This document shows positions 11,601 to 23,600 of a stretch of DNA of 64,000 nt, one piece after another. How positions within the stretch are numbered: the first letter of the stretch is position 1; each line of letters starts with the position of its first letter. The stretch is from Siphonodentalium dalli (taxonomy: Eukaryota; Mollusca; Scaphopoda; Gadilida; Siphonodentaliidae): NCBI GenBank assembly GCA_032622095.1, contig CP136064.1:214970205-215034204 (forward strand), in the 5' to 3' direction. Below the pieces are notes generated by a model, which was not told where the DNA came from, made no database searches, and saw nothing but the letters and a program-made list of their open reading frames with translations. The position numbers were made by a program, and so were the translations under genes.

Positions 11601-14600
11601 TCCAAAATTATGAACTGACTCGCAAACCTAATTAAAGGTACTCAATCCGATTAAACAACCCTAAACTACTATTTCTTAGGCTTCGGGAGTAAAAAATATT
11701 TGATTCAAGTCGAGGAACCTACCCAAGCTTAGAGCGATCAGATATCGATTTTTGAAGTTTGTAATTTCAATTGTTTGTGGCCCAGAAACACACCGTCAAA
11801 AGGATTGTCTCAGTCAAAATTGCGGATGAAGATGGATAACTCTAAAAACAAGTGGTAATACGGCAGAATTTTGTGAATACTCAATTGATAATATGGCCAT
11901 ATTTCGTTGAACAAAATGTTGATAAATAACACGTCTCGGGGAAATTTGATACCATAGTTGACAGTGGTCAGCATTAGTTTGTTGCATTTAATCGATTCTG
12001 ATATCTAAAGCGTATTTTGAAGAAATGTTGTTGTTGTTGTATCTTGATGATATGGGGACGCTCTAATCAGATTGAGTACCTTTAGTTTCAAGCTGAATGA
12101 AAGCTAATGAGATTGCACTGTGAAAACAAGCATTCTGTCTCTCTACCACATATGAAATGCTCTTACATGTACTGCTGAACAACTAACGTTACTAACCCAT
12201 GTCTACTGCTGAATAACTAATGTACATTACTGCCGAAGGGAGTTTTCACATTAAAGGTTGCGTAAATAGCTAGACTACGGAAAGGTAGAATAGAATAGTG
12301 CATAACAATTAACATGCATATGTATAATGAAGCTTAAAGACATATTATGGGTTTACTTTAGTGAATAAAACCGATAAGTTAGTAACCAAACACTAGTTAG
12401 TAACCAAACACTATCTCCTAGAGCTGAAACGGTTGACCCATTCTTCTAACAGGTTAACCATCGGGGTTAACCGGATTTCAACCGGTTAACCGCTAAATTT
12501 CTAGCGGACTTCTCTCACACTAATTATGTCGACATTATGCCATGCTCCAGGGACAAACCTAGGTGAGAAGTAGTAGCTGAAATAAAGACCTTATTCACGG
12601 CATTTAACGATATTCAAAAACACGCATTCACTGTTCTTTTGCTGGCTCTCGTGAGTCGTGATGGGGAATGAGCAAGTGAAATTTGTGAATGGCAGGGGAG
12701 ATCGCTTATTTGCCGTGATCAGCATATGTTTGGGCATTTGTAAAACGAGTAAAATAGTATGGGTATTGGTAAAACGAGTAACAAAACTATATATTAAAGA
12801 TCTGTAATATATCATTATCATCATTGGTATATCCTCCAATGCATTATATATAAAGACAAGAAAGTAATAACTAGAGAACAAAAAGGAAGGTCAGTTAGGT
12901 CAGACTCGCAGTCCTATTCAGTATTCGAGCTATTCGTCGGTATCGTGATAGCGGACACTAGTGTTGGGAGGTTATATAATTTACGTTTCGGTTTTAGCAG
13001 TCCTTCCCATGAGGAAAACACAGCGAGAGCATTTAATTGCTCCCGTAATGCAGAAGACGGGTGTAATATGGCACCCATACTATAATTGAAAGTTGGGTTT
13101 TTGCTCAAACAAAAAGTCATTGTGGAATAGACCTACCGGTATGTAGAGTTACACCTTAATATGCCACAGTTGAACTGAGATGGTAAAGGATCTAAATAAA
13201 CCTTAAAATAATTCAATATTGAACCAACAATTATAGTCTCCATTAGTATTTTGCAAAGAGGGACGGGTGCGAATTTCAGCACCCGTGAATTGAAAATTAC
13301 GAGTGCATACGGGTGCGAGAGCAATCACTCCTGTCTCCTGGGAAGGACTGGTTTTAGTATGCAATCACTTAACATATAGCAATTACTGCCAAATTGAGTG
13401 TTAATTAGTCCCACAGGCACAACCAGTTACAGAGTAGCATGGAGCATCAATTAAATTTCCTTGATAAAAGGGAAGATTATTGAAGAAGTTTTGGGTTGCT
13501 TCAACTACGATGTCTGTTTGGTCACTCAATTGAATTGATCATATTAAATCACAACAGGGAGGAAGAACGGGAAGAGTGAATACATTGTGCAGCTGATCTC
13601 AATCTTCAAACTTTGTCGACTTACATAGTTTTTATAAACCCCACGGTAAAACAGTTTTATATATAGTATGTCGTGGTGTGATTCCAATTTGAATCCATGT
13701 TGCTTCGTGCAGTATTAACTATTAAGTTACGAAAGCACGCATTGCCACACAACGCCACTTTTACGTTGTCATTTCCTTGTGTGCATTCAGACTTGATACA
13801 CAGTGACTGCACACGTGCTTTTGTCGGAAGAAAACTTCAAAGGGTCGGAATTGATTGAAGGTCGCCGACACTTCCAGACAGTTCGAGAATTGCTACTAAG
13901 TATCTGATATTACCGCGTGTACCAATTAATGCTTGCATTGCACTCTACTATCGGTGACACGGGATTTAGTATTAGTTTTGCATCATTTAACCTAATATTT
14001 TGAGGATTATTCACGTTCACATTCAACTGACAACGGGATGCGGTTATGTCCGGTTCATTTTGTTCTAACCGGTTACGTCGCTAACCGGATGCTAACCGGT
14101 TAACCGTCTAACCGCTTCAGCTCTACTATCTCCACCAGTTGGAAGAATGTAGCAAACTAAGTTAATTGAAAATTCCAACCATTTCAGAGAACACAATGCT
14201 AGAACTAAGCACAAATGTAAATGTTTACTAATTTATTCATGACGAAATATTGGGCATAATCATTACAGCAATGATTCCATCAATAATAGTCACTGCATGT
14301 AATTCGTTTATCACAATGACACTTTTTTCTGTCTATTTTTATATAAAAATTTTCAAAAAAAATGATTTTGGCATGATTCTTTGTAGGAAAAATTTACCAG
14401 AGAACAGACAAGCTCTGAAAAAGTTACTTGTTTCTGTTACATTTATGAAGCTTGGTAGCTCAGTGGTTAGGCCATGGTTAATTAATATTATGTTTAGCGT
14501 CAATTGCCACATTTCCTTTTTTGGCAGAAAACAATAACAGATTCGATTAATTATTGGCATAATGCACAATTTCATTGTCCCAAGAGAGTCCCCTGTGGAA

Positions 14601-17600
14601 ATTCAGATTGGAGTGTGACTGTAGAGTTCTATGCTGTTCAAATCTCTTTCCTAGTTGTGACCCTTGAGCAAGGTTGCTCGTACTGTGAGGGCTTTGCACC
14701 ACTCATTAAAGGGTGTACTCAGTTCGGGTTCCGATAGATCTTCTCAGTATGCTAACCTTGATATGCAGACAAATATCTTGCAGCTGGGGTTGCATCATCA
14801 TTGGGAGGGACAATGGTGTCATGTGCCCTATGACCGAGGTAATAACTGATGTAAAAAGCATTGAATCTAATTCAATGTATAATATGCTACATAAATGAAT
14901 GGATTAAAGGCCCACTTAATTTTCGAGTCACTGAATATTTTTTTATAGTGACTTGATATATGGTTTTAATAATGTCTGTGTCTCAGAAGATGATCATGGG
15001 AGAAATAGAAAACAGCTGAAATCATAAAAAGATTACCCTTCTTTCGGCTCCCAGAATGCAACAGAATTTATTTTCAATGGAAAGGGAATAACTCTATCTT
15101 TAAAATATAGTGTTATTCCCCTCCATTGAAAATAATACACTTTGCACAACAAAACCAGACGCAAATTAAGCACAAACACGTTGGTAACTCAACAAAAACA
15201 ACATGTTCACAGTTTATTACACCGGATAAGTTGTTAATACAATGTTTCGGAGCTTCCTCTTTCAAATGGTACATAATATGGCATATATTTTATAATTGTG
15301 ATCTGGAGGTTCGAAGATTAAGTGGGCCTTTAACCCTTTCATAACTGTAGCTTCCTGAAATTTAGTAAAAACCCTGTGCCAATGCACTCTCTTATATATG
15401 CGAGCCTCCCATAAGGCGCCTCACATATATAAGAGAATGCATTGGCCTAACAATATTTACCTTGACCTTGTAAGCCAGTGCATTCTCAATATGTATGCGA
15501 GGCTCCCTATTGGAGACACATATATAAGAGAATGCACCAGCGCAGCACCCGTCATGAAAGGGGTTATTACCTTTATGGCTTGACAAAACTGAATAAGCAT
15601 CTTTGACATTGCTTTCAAACACTGGACGTGTATGATGCGTCATTTTCACAATTTGCGTAGCCCTTGTGAGCAAGTTAGTCTGATCCTCCACAGCATCAAA
15701 ACTGAAAAATAATGAATATTGGTTAGGCATAAAAAAAAATAATGATGTTTCTGGTAACCTGCTCACCACCTAGTCCAGACCTCAGCCCCTTCTAGATAAA
15801 TAAACGCAAAAATAGAAAAACAAAAAAATATTGTTTTATCAATCTCTGACCATTGTAAAACTGAGGTGATCAGTTGCCGATCTACATTATTTACACCACA
15901 AGTTGGTGTTTCAAGATGGCGGTGCCCATGTGTATACGGGCAGCCCAGTTCAACTGGTGGTTGATGTCGCAGTCATTTATTATTAAAAATACCAGGTACT
16001 GAGGTTTTCTTATCCTTTCCAATACCCAGATTAATGTGCACATTGTGTCTTGATAGCGCATTTGTGGTACCATTTATTCAGAATCAATATATTCCAAATA
16101 TGGATGTTTCCAAAAACAATTACATAAAAACAAATTAAATCAATATCCACTTGCCAGCCCTTTTACTTTTTCCCCTTCATGGAAACATGACTATTTTTGT
16201 TTTATTAGGCCTTAGACAGATTTGCATGTCAAAACCATTATGTACCAGTAAACATTATACTGTGACAGTGGAATTCCCAATAAAATCCCAATTAGTCCAA
16301 TATGATACCAAAGTTTAATCAAAACTTGACAGTTAACATTGGAAAATGTCAAAGTATTGAAAAATATTCTGAAAATCATATTCAGACTAATATATTTAAC
16401 ATACAACATGATTAGTGATGTTTGTTGATGAATCACTGTAACAGTTTTGTTTACATAACAATTGTTTCAACATGTGAAATTTAATTACTGAAGAACTATC
16501 AATAGTGAATGTAAGAAAGTTATCTATTTCTCCATGTTCTTAGTGATGATGTTTTTACAGACATTTTTAATTTTTTTGCACATTTACCCACTGTGAGTGC
16601 CTTGTCCCTTTAAAGGGACAGGGCCTTCATTGTAGGTTATAATTTAGAAATAACATAAATTAGGATAATTTCCTCAAGCATATACTAATATTATAGCATA
16701 ATGATGATATGAATGCGATATTATTTACAAAACACTTTTTGTGTCAGAGAAAATACAGGGCGACTGTTGTTTAGTTTCTCGCAAAAAGCACAGTGGAGTG
16801 TTTATAAGATGCGTCACGATATTGCGCCATTTCCTTGTTTAGATTCTCGCACTTTACATATTTGTAAAACTCCTAATTTGGTGCACTTACAACTTACAAT
16901 ATGACATATCGTAATATACTAACTGGATTGAAAATTATTCATCTCTTTCGAGAACAATTATATTATGTACACATTTCCTGTCTGATCATTTCCCAATAAT
17001 GAAGTAACATGGATTAGCTTCATTTTGAACTGACAGCGGGTAGAATGGGTCGATTAAAATAAAATTTGGTGTGATTTGAATGCGATTATTGATTGCGGCA
17101 ATAATTTTATCTATGCATTCCACAGCGCAACAGAACATTTTCATTGACGATACGGTAGTTCCGAGTATTGGTCTATAAACAATCGTAACGTAACCTTTTT
17201 ATGTTTTTTTTACATAACCAAGGGCACAAACATGACAATAACATGCAATCTACGCGATATTTATGATTTGTATAAGAACAACATCTGTCTAATATATACT
17301 ATTCTTTCTGTTTATAGCAGTTTTAGTGGATGTGACTATTTTAAAACCAAAATCCACAGGGAAGGCCACCCGTATCTTTAAGCTACTAGGCCATTATGAT
17401 ATTGTCAGTTTTATTTGTGGAGAAAAGACCACACAAAAGGAAAATCTCAGCTATAGTTTCCCTCGACTAAAACAAACAGGATACTGAGGATAGTTTAATC
17501 AAAGGATACTTGGATAGTTAATCCTTTCATGATGGGAGCTGTGCTGGTGCAGCATTCAAGATCCTGTGTCAGTGTCTCCCATATGGAGCCTCACATACAT

Positions 17601-20600
17601 AAGAGAATGCACTGGCTTACAAGGTCAAGATAAATATTGTTAGGCCAATGTATTCTCTTATATATGTGAGGCTCGCTATGGCACACCTGCATATATAAGA
17701 GCATGCATTGGCACAGGGTTTTTGCTGTTTGCAAAATTTCAGGAAGCTCCAGTCATGGAAGGGTAAATTCACAATGAAACAATGCCACTGCATGTAGAAA
17801 TCACTCATCTTAAGCAGCTGTCGTACTTGCCCAGACAGCGAAATTTCAACATAATTCATGGCTTGAATATATACTATATCTAATATCTCTTTTAGAGGTG
17901 TGGCATATCAGCCCTAAAATAGCATGGAACATCTGCATGAGATGTGAATTTCAACCTGACGTAGGCCATGAAGGGTTTCCACATAACAGAACTAATAAAA
18001 TTAGAGGCCATTTCTCAACAATTTTCATATTCAGCAGAAATATCTCTTCCAATGTGGGCTCATTGTAACAGCACAGAGCTTACTATTGTAACAGAACAGA
18101 ACTTATTATTGTACTAGTACAGTACAAGTCTGGATATAGTGTGTCTGACGTTTGCAGAATGAGGTCCCCAGAGTGTGGATACAGTGATGCTACCCCACAC
18201 AAATTAGGGGATATAGAAACTGAACAAAAGGGAAAAAGAAACTAAATATTTTTTAGACTAAAGAGACTTCCCAGAAGATGGGGCCTAAGCAGAACAAGGT
18301 CTCCAGAGGGTGAATTTTTGTGATGCTTGACCGCAGTGCGGGATAGTGTCATTAATTCACCCTCTGGGGACCTCATTCTGCAAATGTCAGACAAACTATT
18401 TCATACAGTACTAGTCTGATCGATAAAAGGTTTGACCTAGAAAAAATTTGGACTAAGTTGGTTTTTATTCCATTTTGAAGAGGAATATTTCTTCTACAAC
18501 ATATCCAAAATCCGCTAAAATCCGCTTTGAGCAAACTTTTTTACAGAGATTTTTAAAAATGCTCATTTTTCGACCTTGCGAAGTACGTTTTTCTACAATA
18601 TCCCTCATCGGCGACACCAGAATGCATTAATCCTCCATCCGATATATACCAGTTTGTGTAAACGAGTATAGGGGGCGAATAGAGTGACAAGGACAGAAAA
18701 CAATGCAATCGCGGCGATGAAATGGCTGTCAAAATGGCCGCAACTACAATCCATGCTACGATGAAAGCAACATATTGGATAACCCCCTATAAGCGAAAAT
18801 ACACATTTGTAATTTACAAGAATGTTGTTATATATCTTTAAAGGTACACATATAATTAAAACAGATCTATCTGAATGATTTATCGATCACTGCTACGCAC
18901 GTTAACCCAATGATTTACGTTCGGGTTTTCTTATTAGAATACATCCAACAGTCGGACCAAAAACAGTTATTTTGGGCATGCAACACACGAAGTAATATTT
19001 TGTCACACAGTGCGTGGTAGTTTCCTTTTGGAATGATGACTAATTATTGAATGTAAAGTAGAAACTGAAGAGCCCACTCTATCTGTGTAAATACTAGTTA
19101 TATTTCCAGAATTTTCAACACTATCCGTGACAATAAACCATACACGTATGTCGTAATGCTGATTATACTGTCAAGAAATACTTATCTCTTCAACAGAATA
19201 GTACCATATCTCACTAGATCGAAGAGACTGTACGTCGTACATTTTATTTAGTACTAATTTTCATGGTGCTCCCAAACCGGTTTCTTAGTAGACAATTATG
19301 TTCAAATTACTTCAATCGGCACTTTACAACATGAATATGTACCCCGCAATACACACTATTAGTTGTCAGTATCTTGTTGTTTGAAATTATGTTACCATTG
19401 CCACCCACATACTTGCGCTAAATATCAGGTCATCAGCGTTTACAGTTATTAGTTCTGCGTTTACCATTCACTCAATGTTGCTATTTATGGTTTTGTATGC
19501 AGCAGATATGTGTAACATTAGGGAGAATGGGTAAACGCGGCGATGCGGTTGCAGAAAAGGTCGTACGTTTCGCGTATATGTGGCCTTAGTGCATTTAAGT
19601 GCACATAATTTCCAGGTATAAAGACAGTCTCTGCCATAGAGTATGTAGGCAAATTGGGTTATGTTGAGAATTTATTGAAGATAGTCTATTGTAATCCTTT
19701 GTATTTTGATAAATTGCGTTCATGGTATACCACCATGTATTTGTGTGATAAAAATGAAATATTCGTGTTTAATCACTTGACCGGAGGCAACTATGACTAC
19801 TATTTTAAGACACGGACAATAGGATCTACACATTTTACCTAGTACCATATGAATAGCTCTCATACTGTTCTATAGTAGTGAATTTTGACAGACTGTGTGT
19901 TGTAGATTCAAAAATAAATGATTATCGGTCACATTCGTGAGACTGTTTTCATTACATATATTTCTGCTTCTAGAAAAGGTCACACAATGAGTACATCCCT
20001 ATTAGATCACATTTAACTGTTTTAATACACATATATTACACGATTCAAGATAAACAGTACAGATAAAACTGCGTTATTCTTCTATTTCTTGGCGCCCAAA
20101 AAGTTCACATTCAATCGTTGTATGAGACCTGGCTTTTGGTTGCTCTCTCGCGAGATACATTAGAGAGAAATCTTACATACTATTATCAATACATGTAGCT
20201 CCCCTTATACTCTGAAATCATTCTTCCTCGTATAATTCGACGGCCTGTTCGTTCTTGTATAACCAGCTATTCAATTTTCCGCAATTTGTAAATTTCATTC
20301 GATTTTGTCCATTTTGGCGGCCATTTTGGACAGACATTCTACCGATATGGTTTACGACTAAGGATTGTTTGTGTGGATTTTATTTTATTACTAATTTGGT
20401 ATTTGTTGGCGCACCTACCACCGAAATTCAGGATTTTTCTATACCAACTGCCATCATGGACGCCATCTTGTATTACAGAAAATGCTCAAAGCGGATTTTA
20501 GCGGATTTTGGATATGTTATAGATGATATATTCCTCTTCAAAATGGAATAGAAATCAACTTAGTCCAAATATTTTCTAGGTTGACCCTAAAATTTTAGTT

Positions 20601-23600
20601 TATCGACCAGACTATACTTAAAAATAATATATTATTGAACCCGCACAGTACTTACAGTAATGCCCTAAATAATCGACTCCTTAACCACAGCAGAATTATG
20701 GGTAATTTTTCAGGATTTAGTCGGAAATATGGCTTGTTGCCTTTCATCGGGAAGCTCTCACTAAATCCTGAAAAATTACCCATAATTCAGCTGTGGTTTA
20801 GGAGTCGATTATTTAGGGCATTACTGTAGTTTGTATCAGTATGGTACTTACTATTCTGCTAAGAAAGAAATAGGATCCTGAGGCCGGTTTGCAATTATTT
20901 TTCTGACTGCATCTCTCACCATAGATCCTGTAGCTGTTCTGTCTGAAAACAGAAAACAAACAAAAATCAGCAAAAATGTTGAAATGATGAACTGTGATTT
21001 CTGGTGAGTGAGAGCAATTTGACACTGAAATCGAGCAACAGGAAGCCCAATTTATACTGAAATCGAGCAACAGGGAGCCCAATTTATACTGAAATCGAAC
21101 AACAGGGAGCCCAATTTCTACTTGGGTGCAGGCCTGAAAATATGGTGCTGGACATTTTCAGAATGAGGATCCCATAGGGTGATTTAGTGGCGATAACCGC
21201 GATAACCACAGCGAGCTAGCATCCCCAAATTCATCCTCTGGGGACATCATTCTTCATGGCCCCAATTGCTATGGGATATCCAGTCTCAGATTTAATTGTC
21301 CAGATGGTGAAGATGGTGATGTGCACCCATCGGGCATCTTGATTATGCATTGAGTTGTCTGCCAATTAGGTGATACAGAGAAACTAGACTAAAAAAGAAA
21401 AAGAAACTTTCTAAAGAAACTAAAAAACTTGTTAATTTGATAATAAAGATACTTTCCAGAGATGAGGCCTAAGCAGAATAAGGTCCCCAGAAGGGGAATT
21501 TAGTGATCCTAAGCCACTGTGTAGAGTAGCGCCACTAAATTCACCTTCTGCAATGTCCGGCACCAAATTTCAGGCCTACTGGGTGGATTATCCCTCAGGT
21601 ATTTGGTATGTCTGTATTAGCTGTCACTTTTATGAGATCAATCAAAGTAACAATAGTGTTTTGAATCTTGTGTCATTGTTGCAGTTCCCCTGAGCAAAGG
21701 ACTTTAGTCGCAAATGTGATTACCTGGCTGGGAGTCAATGTCACATTGATGGTATGTTTAATCTGATTAAATATATAGCCAACCGCAACTTTCAATAGTT
21801 GTCCATAATCACCCATTGTGAATATCTCCTCATGCATTGGCTTTACCATTGGCTTTCACTGATAATCTTGTTACGCAGTGCTCGAAATGTTCTGGGAACA
21901 CTTACCTGTCACATCAGAATTTTGCGTGTACATACAGTGACATTGAAGTCATAAAAAATACAACTTTGAACACAGTGTTTGGGTCCCAAACAAACAACAG
22001 CCATGTGCATGGCACGGAACAGAAAAGAGCATTCCGTGTTAGTCTATTCCTGAATAAAGAGCGTTTGTTTCGCATCTGTGTGAAAAATTGAAAGCAGCTG
22101 GAAAATGGCTGTGACCATGGCAAGTATTTTTCAGAGCATATGAAGCTGGTATATCAATATTTTGGTGTATTTGTCAACCTATCTTATACCTCCTTCCAAA
22201 TTGCGTAGACAAAATCTGGAAGCTAGAATGAATCATGTCCGTTTAAACTTGCTTTCACAGATGCCACATGAGCCACAAATTTAACAGAATGAGAGAGAAA
22301 AATGCGGGAATCACACTGAAAGTTGGCAGCACAGGGAATCGCCAGCTGGTCACCCGTCCAAGGACTATTTAAACTAAGCTCAATCATTGCTTAAATTCAG
22401 TGATCACACATTTGAAGCAGATAACGACTTAATCCTAAAATGACTTAATACTAACCATTATTATTAATATTTTATTCTGTGAATTTTAATTCCTAATGAT
22501 TAAACAAGAGATCTAGTAGACCTCTCGTGCAGAAAGAGGTCATCAAAACCCACTTTTAAATTGTTTGTTCGTTTTTTAGTCAGACCACTGCCACTGCACT
22601 GGGCATATGGGGAGAACGTGAATATTAATCATCATAAATTAATTATTAGTTAACTGCACTAAGTCAGTATAATTGATAGAGATTTAGAGAACATCTGAAC
22701 AAGCTACTATTGTCGATTCTGGTGTCGTTATTCGTTTAAAATAAGTCTCAATTGACCTACATGTATACACACCCATTCCCCTGTAAAGAGAAGTTGGTAG
22801 CCAAGAGGTGATGTACATTGTAGGCCAACTGGTCTCTCATGTTAGCAGACCGGGGATCACAACCTGGTCAGTGTATTCTGACAAAAATCAGAACCTGGTC
22901 AGATACCAAGTTTGTCAAGCTGAAAAATCTCATTCCATGTATGTTTTTGTGGGTGCAGAACACTGTCCGATCGGTCTTAGGAATAAATGGCTGACCTGAG
23001 TACACATCTCGGTATGTGCACGTTGAAGAACGCTACTGGACAGGGTAGTTTCCAGGCCAGTTTTGGTACCTGTAACAGGTATGGGCATCCAAACTCCAGA
23101 TGCCCAAAAAAAAACAGATGGAAAGAAAACAAAATCCTCAAATAATCTGTTTTTGACCATTACTACTAGAAAACAAACACAACTAACACTAAATCATCAA
23201 ATAAAGCCATAAATTGTCATTTTATGGCAGTACGTAGTCCCAGGGGGAGGCCGCCCTTCCCATACCCTCACCCAACTTAGGGCTGTGGCCTTCGGATATG
23301 ACTTTGGCATATAAAACAGGTGTCCCCAAATAATTACTGGAAACTACACTGCTACTGGAGTCACCACAGGGTTATAAACATAAAGTTACTCGGCCGCCGT
23401 GGTAGCACCCGGACCAGTGCGTCTATAACCAGAAGGTTCCTGCACTGAAAGATCTACAGAAAGTTCTTTAGACCTCCGCTATGGGAAGCCAAATTGACAT
23501 TTAATAAATAATTGAGCTTAAGCGCAATAAGGGAAGATCTAATTGCACTAAAGAGCAATAAGGAATATCTTGTTGCGCTTAAGCGCAATAAGGAATCTAT

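Noticed and set aside
14250-14537. 95-codon hydrophobic ORF
   Set aside because: Its first part is a dispersed repeat also at 60136-60260 and its end overlaps a SINE-like A box.
20255-20551. 98-codon ORF
   Set aside because: It ends inside the terminal inverted repeat of the 2.2 kb element, with no splice context or domain.
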